Below are positions 1 to 6,540 of a stretch of 10,368 bases of DNA, piece by piece; the stretch's first letter is position 1; the number at the start of each line of letters is the position of its first letter. Under the pieces are notes generated by a model. That model saw nothing but the letters and a program-made list of their open reading frames with translations, was not told the origin of the DNA and ran no database searches. The DNA comes from Baffinella frigidus (lineage: Eukaryota > Cryptophyceae > Cryptomonadales > Baffinellaceae): assembly GCA_026770585.1 (NCBI GenBank), contig MU646646.1, forward strand, positions 365,481 through 375,848. The letters are read 5' to 3'. Both the position numbers and the translations under genes were made by a program.

Positions 1-10
1 GTCATGTGAA

Positions 11-159
11 AAGCTAACGCCAGCGAGGTACTTAGAGCCTACGGATTGCCTACGGTAGGAGCCCCCCTCCTACGACTTTTAAAGTCCTTTTTGTTTCAAA
101 CGTCGTAGGAGGAGGGGGGGGTCCCTACCGCAGGCTAAGGGGTCCGCTGGCGTTGGCTT
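11..159. repeat. Family D hairpin element (single copy)
   Basis: Outer inverted arms are AAGCTAACGCCAGCG at 11-25 and its near-complement at 145-159, with one mismatch. Nested inside, 48-76 (GCCTACGGTAGGAGCCCCCC and onward) pairs with 101-134, leaving a T/A-rich loop at about 77-100. The inner stem carries the CCTACGGTAGG-type motif that recurs in families A, B and E. No convincing target-site duplication is visible at the outer ends. It resembles a foldback or MITE insertion, but with one copy the family cannot be defined. Confidence 0.7.
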
Positions 160-222
160 GTGGCATTACCTGAATCCTGCGCCGCGCATGCAGATGGTCC
201 CCATGCAGACGATGCAGCCTCA

Positions 223-256
223 ACAGTAAGTGGCCGAGGACAGTAAGTGGTCGATG
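223..256. repeat. 17-bp tandem duplication
   Basis: Two adjacent 17-bp copies, ACAGTAAGTGGCCGAGG (223-239) and ACAGTAAGTGGTCGATG (240-256), differ at two positions. Both contain GTAAGT, the classic eukaryotic 5' splice donor hexamer. Confidence 0.75.
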
Positions 257-419
257 ACGGGCCCGCCTCGGTATGATAGGACGGGCCCGCCTCGGTATCC
301 CTTAAGTGGCCAGCAGGCTCATACGCCCTACCATAGGGTCCTAGGACCTGCCTAGGACCTCTTGGTGGTCAAATTTGACCACCTGGCCACTTAAGGGATA
401 GGACGGGCCCGCCTCGGGG
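256..419. repeat. GACGGGCCCGCCTCGG tandem motif interrupted by A1
   Basis: The 16-mer GACGGGCCCGCCTCGG occurs at 256-271, 280-295 and 402-417. The first two copies are joined by TATGATAG; the second and third are separated by element A1. Removing A1 and one TA leaves a junction closely matching the first. The same motif appears inverted, as GAGGCGGGCCCGTC, at 1382-1395 and 1402-1415. Its function is unknown. Confidence 0.8.
298..398 (+). mobile_element. Family A MITE-like element, copy A1
   Basis: This 101-bp element has near-perfect terminal inverted repeats, TCCCTTAAGTGGCCA on the left and its complement on the right, and is flanked by TA at 296-297 and 399-400. Internal order: AGTAGGCTCATACG, a CCCTACCATAGGG palindrome, CCTAGGACC motifs and a central palindrome at 364-383 built on AAATTT. 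It encodes no protein. TA target duplication and short inverted ends are typical of non-autonomous Tc1/mariner/pogo relatives; that assignment is inferred from structure only. Confidence 0.85.
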
Positions 420-1032
420 CGACTGGTCCGGAGGGGGTTTGGGGGGGGAGTCGCCGAAGCGGGAGGGGGGGGGTGCGAGGGGACGTGTAAATCAGCGTGG
501 GGGGCGCATGCAGTGCCATGTGGTGTTTTGCGTTTCAATGAAGCGTGGAATGAGCGTTTTCTGGTTTGGGGGGGGCTGCGCGTTCGGCGGGGGCATCTGA
601 GGAGATTGGTCCCAACTTTTTTGGAATCGGGAATTGGGAAGGACCACCTCGGGACAGAACCCTATGCATTCCTAGAATCCTACTTCGAAAATCGATTTGC
701 GCCTTGAGTTGACTTACGCAAAAAATCCGCCCTGGCAGTGGAGTGGGGGGGTGGAGAAATACTAGTGCACTGCCAGCCAGGATCTTTTACCTTGAGTTAA
801 CAAACCTGATCCTCGGCAGTAAGTTGCCATTTCGTGTAGATAGACCGGCTCTGGGGGCGGGTATTTGACTTAAGGCAGTGGTTTTCAGGGGGAGTTGACT
901 TAGGCGAAATGTTCTGGCTCGGAGTGTAGTGTGGTGAACCGGTCTGGGCAAATCGGATATCGGGTCCAAAAATACCGAAATTTCTCGAAAAACAGGGTTC
1001 CCAGGGAGTAGTGAATTTTCCCCAAAATTCAA
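420..1032. other. G-rich intergenic stretch without a convincing gene
   Basis: The stretch opens with G-runs (433-480) and continues as mixed sequence. Open frames here have non-ATG starts and no recognisable domain. Small hairpins occur, such as CTGGCAGTG at about 732 facing CACTGCCAG at about 769. A degenerate motif of the form GAGTTGACTTA(C/G)GC followed by GGCAGT recurs at roughly 704, 791, 866 and 890, suggesting a worn tandem repeat. GTCCCAACTTTTTTGGAATC at about 608 resembles the palindrome cluster at 1255-1283. Confidence 0.5.
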
Positions 1033-1034
1033 TA

Positions 1035-1135
1035 TCCCTTAAGTGGCCAGTAGGCTCATACGCCCTACCGTAGGGCCCTAGGACCTGCCTAGGACCTCTT
1101 GGCCGTCAAATTTGACGGCATGGCCACTTAAGGGA
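1035..1135 (+). mobile_element. Family A MITE-like element, copy A2
   Basis: This is the cleanest copy: 101 bp, TA at 1033-1034 and 1136-1137, TCCCTTAAGTGGCCA at the left and TGGCCACTTAAGGGA at the right. The internal 15-mer CCGTAGGGCCCTAGG (1068-1082) is shared with family B. The central palindrome is CCGTCAAATTTGACGG, whose stem differs from that of A1 yet still pairs. No coding capacity. Confidence 0.9.
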
Positions 1136-1242
1136 TACTGGAGGGGGGTGTCATTTCGTGGATTTTTTCTCAAGCGATTGGAGTTCCCATCATTTGAATT
1201 GCCTTTGGTATTTTTGTAAAATCAGGAGGGTTATGTCCCGAG

Positions 1243-1322
1243 TCGGGAATTCCCGATCCCAACTTTTTGAGTTGGGAATTTCCAATCTCAATTCCCAATT
1301 TTTTTGGTTGGGAATTCCCAAC
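1243..1322. repeat. Cluster of GGGAATTCCC palindromes
   Basis: TCGGGAATTCCCGA (1243-1256) and GTTGGGAATTCCCAAC (1307-1322) are perfect palindromes. Between them lie half-copies: GAGTTGGGAATTTCC at about 1269 and TCAATTCCCAA at about 1288. The exact 16-mer of 1307-1322 returns at 1887-1902. They could be short hairpins or binding sites for a dimeric protein; the sequence alone does not decide. Confidence 0.75.
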
Positions 1323-1787
1323 GGGCAATGAACAGCCAGTTTTAAAAACTTTGGTGTTTCCGCATGTGTGTCACCAATCCTGAGGCGGGCCCGTCTGTCC
1401 CGAGGCGGGCCCGTCCGGGTAAGTTGACGAAAATCACTTTCGACTTTTCCCCGATTCCACCTTTGCTTTGACGTCTTACTGTTGGTGCTTTCTTGGATTG
1501 CCCGTAACTTTGCTGACGTCCGTACATTTGGGGAAACCTCTACACATCCACCTTTCTCTCCTTTCGTCTTTGGTGTCTGGCTCATCTCACCTCACCCCCA
1601 CACACAACCCCTTTCACCTTTTGGAACCTGGCTTCCTTTGACATCTGGGGTATCCGCGGTTGAGCTCCTTCCAGCCTGACCATTTGATACCATGGGCCTT
1701 CCGCCGACTTGGGTTCGGTGTGTGTGTGTGTGAGCATGGGAGCGATGTCGCATATCTTTACACCCCCCAAGAGAACCACCCTGTATC

Positions 1788-1814
1788 CCCTCTTCACGAG
1801 CCTCGTGAAGAGGG
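1788..1814. repeat. Perfect 13-bp-stem hairpin
   Basis: CCCTCTTCACGAG (1788-1800) is followed by one base and then the exact complement CTCGTGAAGAGGG (1802-1814). No T-run follows and no gene lies nearby, so it is not read as a terminator. Confidence 0.8.
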
Positions 1815-1886
1815 AAAATTTAGGCGATTTCGGCAAATTTCCGTGGAATCTCGGGACAAAAACGGGGAAAGTGATGCTCATTTCGC

Positions 1887-1902
1887 GTTGGGAATTCCCA
1901 AC
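1887..1902. repeat. Isolated copy of the 16-bp GGGAATTCCC palindrome
   Basis: GTTGGGAATTCCCAAC is identical to 1307-1322 and lies 18 bases before the truncated F arm at 1920. Confidence 0.8.
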
Positions 1903-1919
1903 CGAAACAAATGGGGAAT

Positions 1920-1965
1920 GTTGGGAGCTCGAAGAACCTAAAGGACCTAAAGGACCTAAAGGACC
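1920..1965 (-). repeat. Family F left arm, truncated (pair 1)
   Basis: GTTGGGAGCTCGAAGAACCT followed by AAAGGACCT units is the reverse complement of the inner end of the F sequence seen at 2257, 3136, 4494 and 9394. The outer half (TCCGGTGTCCGCCTATG and beyond) is missing. It faces the F copy at 2257-2350, so the two could be remnants of one palindromic element with interior 1966-2256. Confidence 0.7.
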
Positions 1966-2013
1966 TACATCCTAAACCCTACATCCTAAACCCTACATCT
2001 TAAACCCTAAACC
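1935..2013 (-). repeat. Graded AGGACCTAA to CCCTAAA tandem array
   Basis: Three or four AACCTAAAGG-type units pass into two or three CCCTACATCCTAAA units and end in CCCTAAACC. The units grade from the F inner end into the telomere-like heptamer (TTTAGGG on the other strand). Confidence 0.7.
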
Positions 2014-2048
2014 AAAACCAGGGTGGGGGCTCTGGAGGGCTGGGACTA

Positions 2049-2165
2049 CAGGGGTACCTCGCTCAGGAGAAACGCCCACCCCCCTAGGACCATCATAAGG
2101 CCCTAGGCATAAGCCTACTGTAGGCCCCTAGGCGGGGGTGGTTTCTTATGAGCGAGGTACCCCTG
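2049..2165 (-). mobile_element. Family B pogo-like MITE, copy B1 (reverse orientation)
   Basis: 117 bp, flanked by TA at 2047-2048 and 2166-2167. Termini are CAGGGGTACCTCGCTCA and TGAGCGAGGTACCCCTG. The inner asymmetric part matches the other B copies only when reverse-complemented, so this copy is inverted. The CAG start, TA target and ACCTCG inner motif recall pogo/Tigger transposon ends (family knowledge; not searched). It lies inside F pair 1, so it probably inserted after F. No coding capacity. Confidence 0.85.
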
Positions 2166-2256
2166 TACTTGCGAACAAGGCACCCCGAGCCCGAGAGAAC
2201 GTGCGGTTATTACGGAGCGAAACGAACATGGCCGCCATGTCTTCCCTCCCGTGAAG

Positions 2257-2350
2257 GCCTTTAGGTCCGTTAGGTTCTTCGAGCTCCCAACAAAGGCGGA
2301 CACTGGAACTTATCTACAGAAAAGCCATGCTTCCTTTCGGATCACATCAG
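2257..2350 (+). repeat. Family F copy, right arm of pair 1
   Basis: Order seen: CTTTAGGTCCGTTAGGTTCT, CGAGCTCCCAACAAAGGCGG, ACACTGGAACTT, AGAAAAGCCATGCTTCC, TTTCGGATCACATCAG. The last block extends past the end of F4 and is shared with the copy at 3136, so the full F unit is longer than the minimal pair at 9257-9470. No coding evidence. Confidence 0.85.
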
Positions 2351-2584
2351 TGGCCTTTATTGCTAGGAGGAGCATCTGACCCATCAAGACTTCATCCAGG
2401 AACATGTTTAATTTGAAAAAAAAGGGCCTATCAAATCGGGTTCTGGTCCTAATTAAATTTACTTAGGGCCCTGATTAACCTTCGTCCAACTCCTATCAAC
2501 AAATAGGGATCCATTTTCTTTTAAATTAAACATGTCCCCGGATTAGACCCGAGCACGGGATTGGATGAACCCTAAACCCTAATG
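2351..2584. repeat. Unrelated AT-richer inverted repeat region
   Basis: GGAACATGTTTAATTTGAAA (from 2399) pairs with TTTTAAATTAAACATGTCC ending at 2537: about 25-bp imperfect arms with an interior of about 90 bases. The interior has smaller partial palindromes around AGGGCC and TAATTAAATTTA. It has no match to families A-F and may be another foldback element. CCCTAAACCCT at about 2573 is a short telomere-like motif. Confidence 0.6.
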
Positions 2585-2586
2585 TA

Positions 2587-2687
2587 TCCCTTAAGTGGCC
2601 AGTAGGCTCATACGCCCTACCGTGGGGCCCTAGGAACTGCCTAGGACCTCTTGGGGGTCGAATTCGACCCGCTGGCCACTTAAGGGA
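2587..2687 (+). mobile_element. Family A MITE-like element, copy A3
   Basis: 101 bp with TA at 2585-2586; the right end is followed by TTA. The central palindrome is GGGTCGAATTCGACCC (2655-2670): the usual AAATTT centre has become GAATTC, a symmetric change that keeps pairing. With copy A4 it forms a tandem pair, both preceded by ACCCTAATGTATCCC. Confidence 0.85.
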
Positions 2688-2701
2688 TTAACCCTAATGT
2701 A

Positions 2702-2801
2702 TCCCTCAAGTGGCCAGTAGGCTCATACGCCCTACCGTAGGGCCCTAGGAACACCCCAGGACCTCTTGGGGGTCAAATTTGACCGCCCTGGCCACTTAAT
2801 G
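2702..2801 (+). mobile_element. Family A element, copy A4 (right end degraded)
   Basis: The left end TCCCTCAAGTGGCCAGTAGG follows TA at 2700-2701. The right end reads GGCCACTTAATGTATAATG, so the terminal GGGA is lost or altered. The interior keeps CCGTAGGGCCCTAGG and an AAATTT-centred palindrome. Confidence 0.8.
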
Positions 2802-2840
2802 TATAATGACCAGACGTCTCGTACCTCACGACCCCTGCTA

Positions 2841-2957
2841 CAGAGGTACCTCGCCCATAAGAAACCGCCCCCCCCTAGGACCCTACTGTAGGACCATGCC
2901 TAGGTTCCTACGGTGGTCCTAGAGGGGGGGCGGTTTCTTATGAGCGAGTTGCCCCTG
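2841..2957 (+). mobile_element. Family B pogo-like MITE, copy B2
   Basis: 117 bp, TA at 2839-2840 and 2958-2959, ends CAGAGGTACCTCGCCCATAA and TTATGAGCGAGTTGCCCCTG. The stem bases AAACCGCC (2862-2869) and GGCGGTTT (2929-2936) pair exactly; the corresponding stem positions differ in B3 and B6. Confidence 0.85.
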
Positions 2958-3015
2958 TAGGTGTCTGGGTATCGAAAACCCGCGTTAGCGACGCACTGCC
3001 CGCACCTTATCACGG

Positions 3016-3846
3016 CTTAGGGTTTGGGGTTGAGGGTTTAGGGTTCAGGGTTTAGGGTTTCGGGTTTGGGGTTGTTCAGGGTTTAGGGTTTAGGGTTTAG
3101 GGGTTAGGGGTTAGGGGTTAGGGGTTAGGGTTCATCCTTCAGGTCCTTGAGGTTCTTCGAGCTCCCAACATAGGCGGACACCGGAACTGGTTCTGCAGAA
3201 AAGCCATGCTTCCTTTCGGATCACATTCAGGGTTCAGGGTTCAGGGTTCAGGTTTCAGAGTTTAGGGTTCAGGATTTGAGGCTTAGGGTCTAGGGTTTAG
3301 GGTTTAGGGTTTAGGGTTTCTGGTTGAGGTTTCAGGATTCCGTGTTGAGGGTTTAGGGCTTCGGGTTTTTAGTGTTCAGGGTTTCGGGTTTAGTGTTTAG
3401 GGTTTAGTGTTCAGGGTTTAGGGTTTAAGGTTCAGGGTTCAGGGTTGAGCGTTCAGGTTTCAGGGTTCAGGGTTCAGGGTTCAGGGTTCAGGGTTTAGAG
3501 TTGAGGGTTTACGGTTTACGGTTCAGGGTTAAGGGTTGAGGGTTCAGGGTTGAGGGTTCAGGGTTTAGGGTCTCGGGGTTTGTGTTTCGGTTTTCGGGTT
3601 GTGGGTTGAGGGTTGAGGGTTGAGAGTTTAGGATTGAAGGTTTAAGGGTTATGGGTTAGGGTTTAGGGTTTAGGGTTGAGGATTTAGGGTTGAGGGTTGA
3701 GGTTTGAGGGTTGAGGGTTGAGGTTTATGGTTTAGGGTGTAGGGTTTAGGGTTTAAGTTTTAAGGTTCAGGGTTGGGTTTAGGATTTAGGGTTTTGGGTT
3801 TAGGGTTCAGGGGTTTTGGGTTTAGGGTTTAGGGGTCAGGGTTTAG
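3016..3846 (+). repeat. Degenerate telomere-like TTTAGGG tract
   Basis: About 830 bases made of TTTAGGG variants, mainly TTTAGGG, TTCAGGG, TTGAGGG and GGGGTTA, with single-base slips. It is interrupted at 3136-3228 by an F copy. TTTAGGG is the plant and many-algae telomere repeat; the heavy degeneration and internal position point to an old interstitial tract, not a working chromosome end. No open coding frame of interest lies in it. Confidence 0.9.
3136..3228 (+). repeat. Family F copy inside the telomere-like tract
   Basis: CTTCAGGTCCTTGAGGTTCT, CGAGCTCCCAACATAGGCGG, ACACCGGAACTGG, CAGAAAAGCCATGCTTCC, TTTCGGATCACATTCAG. It sits between two halves of the degenerate TTTAGGG tract, and its AGGTCCTT start and TTCAGG end both blend into the array. 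No facing partner is visible. Confidence 0.85.
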
Positions 3847-4055
3847 CAGCGTTTGTGTGGACCCTGCGTGTGAAGGGTCCGAGGACCCTACGTTGAGGTG
3901 ATAGATTTTCATACATTCCAGAGGCTCCTAAAATTTCGCCGCTGGTTACCACGCCAGAGGGCTCAAGCATCCACTTTGGTCGACATCTAGATCGGTCATG
4001 CCGCGTGAGGACTACTCTTTAGCCGGTTCCGCCGAGTCTTTCCACGGAAGGGTAA
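3847..4055. other. Unassigned sequence between the telomere-like tract and F pair 2
   Basis: I see no repeat match or coding signal. A small hairpin GGGTCCGAGGACCC lies at about 3876. Confidence 0.4.
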
Positions 4056-4095
4056 GGTGCCCGCCTATGGTGTGAGCATTCAAAACCTAAAGGCC
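4056..4095 (-). repeat. Family F left arm, truncated and diverged (pair 2)
   Basis: GGTGCCCGCCTATGGTGTGA followed by GCATTCAAAACCTAAAGGCC is the reverse complement of the F inner half, with several changes. It faces the F copy at 4494-4578. Confidence 0.6.
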
Positions 4096-4493
4096 CTACG
4101 AAGGCTTTGCAAAAGTCACAGCGTGCGAGGGGTGAGGCTTGCGTGTAGTTCTCTACACCCCCCCGCACCCCCCAACAGTGTCCTCATTACCCAAGTCAAA
4201 CGAGTCTACGAGTTTTGCACAATGCGTTGCACCAACCGCACTGAGTTCTCAGTCGCAGAGGGATGAATGCAAGGCAGCGAGATTCGCACCATCCCTTAGA
4301 AAGGAGCCTGGGGGTTGGCGACGGCATGTGAAACCCTAAACCCCAAACTCCACACCCTACACACGACAGGTCCAAATCCTCGATCGGTTTGGTCCTGGTA
4401 CCAGAAAATAGTGATTTGGGCTTTCTGTCAGAAGAAGGTTGGTGCTCGCAGAGGGATGAATGCAAGACAGCGAGACCCCCCCGGCGGGATCCA
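4096..4493. other. Interior of F pair 2, with a 30-bp direct repeat
   Basis: TCGCAGAGGGATGAATGCAA followed by (G/A)(G)CAGCGAGA occurs at about 4253-4282 and about 4447-4476, some 194 bases apart. Between them are short CCCTAAACCCC telomere-like sequence (4331-4350) and C-rich sequence. Open frames crossing this region run into the repeats and carry no recognisable domain, so none is called as a gene. Confidence 0.5.
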
Positions 4494-4578
4494 GGCCCTT
4501 TAGGTCTGTTGGGTTGTTCGAGCTCCCAACATAGGCGGACACCGGAACTTGTTTTGTAGAAAGGCCATGCTTCCTTTT
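4494..4578 (+). repeat. Family F copy, right arm of pair 2
   Basis: CCCTTTAGGTCTGTTGGGTT, CGAGCTCCCAACATAGGCGG, ACACCGGAACTTG, TAGAAAGGCCATGCTTCC. It is close in sequence to the copies at 3136 and 9394. Confidence 0.85.
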
Positions 4579-4717
4579 GCCACCCAAAGTGGTACTGGTT
4601 GACTTAGGGAGCTCAATAGCTCCCAGTGAATCGCTGGTGAATACAAGATCCATGCTGTATTGTTCCTTCCTGAGTGGGAGCGGGATAGACCCGCCCCCAC
4701 TCTGGAGGAAACCATTA

Positions 4718-4834
4718 CAGGGGTACCTCGCTCACAAGAAACAGCCCCCCCCTAGGACCCTACAGTAGGGCTATGCCTAGGGCCCTATGGTGGTCCTAGG
4801 GGGGGGGCTGTTTCTTATGAGCGAGGTACCCCTG
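4718..4834 (+). mobile_element. Family B pogo-like MITE, copy B3
   Basis: 117 bp, TA at 4716-4717 and 4835-4836, ends CAGGGGTACCTCGCTCA and TGAGCGAGGTACCCCTG, perfectly complementary. The stem AAACAGCC (4739-4746) pairs with GGCTGTTT (4806-4813): an A-T pair where B2 has C-G. Inner motifs CCTAGGACCCTACAGTAGGG and CCTAGGGCCCTATGG. Confidence 0.9.
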
Positions 4835-4863
4835 TAGGTCGCCGTCGTGACCTCTCCGCGTGG

Positions 4864-5067
4864 GGCAGTGCGAGCGAGTGAGAGAGACAGTCAGAAGGAG
4901 GAAGAGATCTCTCTTAAGTGGCCAGTAGGCTCATACGCCCTACCGTAGGGCCCTAGGACCAGCCTAGGACCTCAGGCCCCCAAATTTGGAGGCCTGGTCA
5001 CTTAAGGGGTATAGAAATGACCTAGTGTTTTGAAGCCCTGGCTGCACGCGAGGGCAGTGCGAGCGAG
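4864..5067 (+). repeat. 15-bp direct repeats either side of A5
   Basis: GGCAGTGCGAGCGAG is found exactly at 4864-4878 and 5053-5067, outside element A5 (4910-5009). At over 40 bases from each element end these are not a target-site duplication; they may mark an older repeat into which A5 inserted. Confidence 0.6.
4910..5009 (+). mobile_element. Family A MITE-like element, copy A5
   Basis: 100 bp; the left end TCTCTTAAGTGGCCAGTAGG lacks the flanking TA, while the right end CACTTAAGGGG is followed by TA (5010-5011). The central palindrome is GGCCCCCAAATTTGGAGGCC (4975-4994), with a stem unlike the other copies but still mostly self-complementary. Confidence 0.8.
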
Positions 5068-5068
5068 T

Positions 5069-5124
5069 TGGGTTCAGGGTTTAGGGTTTAGGGTTTAGGG
5101 TTTAGGGTTTAGGGTTCAGGGTTT
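5069..5124 (+). repeat. Short interstitial TTTAGGG array
   Basis: About eight near-perfect heptamers: GGGTTCAGGG, then repeated TTTAGGG, then GGGTTCAGGGTTT. It is far cleaner than 3016-3846, so younger or better preserved. Confidence 0.9.
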
Positions 5125-5243
5125 GCGCGCATTCGAGCCCACCAGGAAGATGCACAGAATGCAGTTTCATTCACAAGCTTTGTTCTTTCGTCGCGGCTGC
5201 CCGCGTCGCGTCTACCTCTACCATCGCATCAGAAGCTAGAGAA

Positions 5244-5489
5244 TTAAGGTAACCACCACCAGATGCCCACCGCGTCCTCAAAGTGGCTCGACGGCGCAGC
5301 GTTGTCGTCGAGCAGCTGGAGGAGGTAGCCGCGCTCGTCGCTGCGCTCGCGTTCCTCCGCCACGTTCCAGACGTTCTTGCCCACGTCCTCCAGCTGGATG
5401 TCGTCGGCGGGCGCGGTCTGGTCAGCGACTGTGTAGCCGTTGGTGCTCCAACCTGCCTGAGGCCTGAAGGGTGCGCGGGTTCGAACCAA
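5244..5489 (-). CDS. Acidic-domain coding fragment (second copy)
   Basis: The minus-strand frame ending at TAA (5244-5246) is GC-rich at third positions, has no ATG start and is probably an exon or gene remnant. A pyrimidine-rich stretch ending in CAG (about 5466-5450, minus strand) could be a splice acceptor before GWSTNGYTVADQ. The core IQLEDVGKNVWNVAEERERSD matches [20 protein letters not shown] of the ORF at 5743-5976 at 15 of 21 positions. It continues ERGYLLQLLDD and ends FEDAVGIWWWLP. I do not recognise the domain. The end may be artificial if an intron follows. Confidence 0.45.
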   Translation of the reverse strand: MVRTRAPFRPQAGWSTNGYTVADQTAPADDIQLEDVGKNVWNVAEERERSDERGYLLQLLDDNAAPSSHFEDAVGIWWWLP

Positions 5490-5591
5490 GGCAGGTGTAG
5501 TTGGACGAAGTGAGCCCGCATTTGGATGCCACGTTCACGACAAGAACGGCGGACACGTTGCCGTACACTGCTCCCAGATCAACTGTGTTAT

Positions 5592-5783
5592 TTACAATCC
5601 ACGGTCATGCGTCCGCACGTGCCTGAAGAGATTGCTGGAATCTGAGAAGGTCTTGCCGCAGGTGAAGCACTTGTATGGCTTCTCCCCGGAGTGGGTGCGC
5701 ATGTGCCCGACGAGGTGGTCGGGCGTTGAGAAGGTCTTGCCTTTAGGGGAAGGCTTGGTTCTGCCATGAAATGCTGTCGTCAA
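5592..5783 (-). pseudogene. C2H2 zinc-finger fragment, first finger incomplete
   Basis: The minus-strand frame holds one full C2H2 finger: the pair CFTC, 12 residues ([12 protein letters not shown]), then HVRTH. It is preceded by the canonical linker [11 protein letters not shown] second finger upstream has only its helical half, [17 protein letters not shown]; its CxxC is replaced by RTKPSPK. C2H2 fingers bind zinc and usually DNA in the nucleus. The frame has no ATG. The junction TAAAG/GCAAG at 5741/5740 would fit an AG splice acceptor restoring C-G-K in phase 1, so either a missing upstream exon or a rearrangement explains the half finger. TAA follows HDRGL. Confidence 0.6.
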
Positions 5784-5976
5784 GGAAATGGTCGGCGCGC
5801 TCGCGTTCCTCAGCCCCGTTCCAGTCGGTTTTGCCCGCGTCCTCCAGCTCGATCATTGCCTCCTCGAGATCCCACTCGTCGAGCCCGCAAATGTCCTCTG
5901 GGCGCTCCACGCTGCCCTCGTCCATCTCCATCACCGGTGCCCACGCCTCCGTTTTCGAGGGCGCAGACTTCTCCAT
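5743..5976 (-). CDS. Acidic 77-residue N-terminal coding segment upstream of the zinc finger
   Basis: It starts at an ATG in strong Kozak-like context (CCTCCGCCATGG, minus strand). The product begins [12 protein letters not shown], is rich in Asp/Glu ([23 protein letters not shown]), then carries the domain core [20 protein letters not shown] and HFLDDS, and stops at TAA just after running in another frame into the zinc-finger segment. A one-frame shift separates the two, so the real protein would need an intron or has been frameshifted. Relative to 5244-5489 it lacks about seven residues (ERGYLLQ) before LDD. Perhaps an N-terminal acidic region of a zinc-finger regulator; function not recognised. 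Confidence 0.5.
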   Translation of the reverse strand: MEKSAPSKTEAWAPVMEMDEGSVERPEDICGLDEWDLEEAMIELEDAGKTDWNGAEERERADHFLDDSISWQNQAFP

Positions 5977-6540
5977 GGCGGAGGTTTCCTCTGACGAGTG
6001 TCGTCTTGCGAGGATCTTGGGGCGAACCTCCGTTCAGGTGCGAGGGCTTGCTCGTCGCGGCGTCGGTAGGCGAAGAGGGCGCCATCCAGCGGGGCAGCAA
6101 GCCTTGTCTGAAGAGGTGCAGTGTATGGTTGCAAGTGATCCCCAAACAAGCGTGACATCCGCGTGATCGGGTTTCTAGGTCCTAGGGGTTACCGGTACGG
6201 TCGTAGGAAGCTGTCTGTTTAAAGTCGGCCGACATGGGTGACCGGCCTCTTGTGTAGTAACAGTGAATAGACGGACGATCAACTTTGCAAGGTCGTGAAA
6301 ACGAGAATATCCGTGACATCATCAGTCCGTCACGACGGTCATGATGACATCCGTGCGGTAAAGTTTGATTCTTTGTCATCTCGCCTCCTTTTACGGATGC
6401 TTGCACCTGTCAGCCGAACCAAACAGCCTTATCCGAACCCCTCTATCAGTGATACCGGTACATGTACCGGTACGAGCCTCGTACCGGTACCGGTAAACGG
6501 TACGAAGCTCGTACGAACCACACAGAATGCCCGAGTTTCC
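5977..6540. other. Upstream region of the acidic ORF and palindrome-rich spacer
   Basis: The GC-rich part to about 6160 could be 5' UTR or an upstream exon on the minus strand; no domain is visible. From 6160 the sequence changes to mixed repeats: ACCGGTACATGTACCGGT (perfect palindrome, about 6455-6472), CCGGTACGAGCCTCGTACCGG and CGTACGAAGCTCGTACG follow in close order. No second gene is supported. Confidence 0.45.

Larger units (their letters stand above)
1138..1919. other. Intergenic stretch with GGGAATTCCC palindromes
   Basis: I see no gene supported by codon bias or domains. The stretch holds the palindromes listed separately (1243-1256, 1307-1322, 1887-1902), two inverted copies of the GACGGGCCCGCCTC motif (1382-1415), a short (GT)n run at 1718-1732 and a perfect 13-bp-stem hairpin at 1788-1814. 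C/T-rich sequence at 1535-1660 resembles neither an exon nor a known repeat. Confidence 0.5.
2577..2803. repeat. 114-bp tandem duplication carrying A3 and A4
   Basis: ACCCTAATGTATCCC starts at 2577 and again at 2691, each time leading into a family A element. The shared flank suggests local duplication of flank plus element rather than two independent insertions, although the elements have since diverged (for example AACTGCC against AACACCC). Confidence 0.7.

Noticed and set aside
1190-1585. A 131-codon minus-strand frame
   Set aside because: It runs through the GGGAATTCCC palindromes and the GCGGGCCC repeats, has no biased codon use and no recognised domain.
1788-1814. Rho-independent terminator
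   Set aside because: No U-run follows the hairpin, no gene precedes it, and the genome appears eukaryotic.
3016-3846. A functional chromosome end
   Set aside because: The tract is highly degenerate and has unique and repeat sequence on both sides.
4057-4768. Several 60-98 codon frames on both strands
   Set aside because: They consist largely of family F, family B and the 30-bp direct repeat, so their apparent peptides are repeat translations.
5470-5500. GGGTTCGAACC as a tRNA B box
   Set aside because: No five-base T-stem, A box or acceptor stem fits around it on either strand.
5766-6166. Plus-strand open frames of about 130 codons opposite the acidic ORF
   Set aside because: The minus-strand frame has the Kozak ATG and a domain copied at 5244-5489; the plus-strand frames are shadows in GC-rich DNA.
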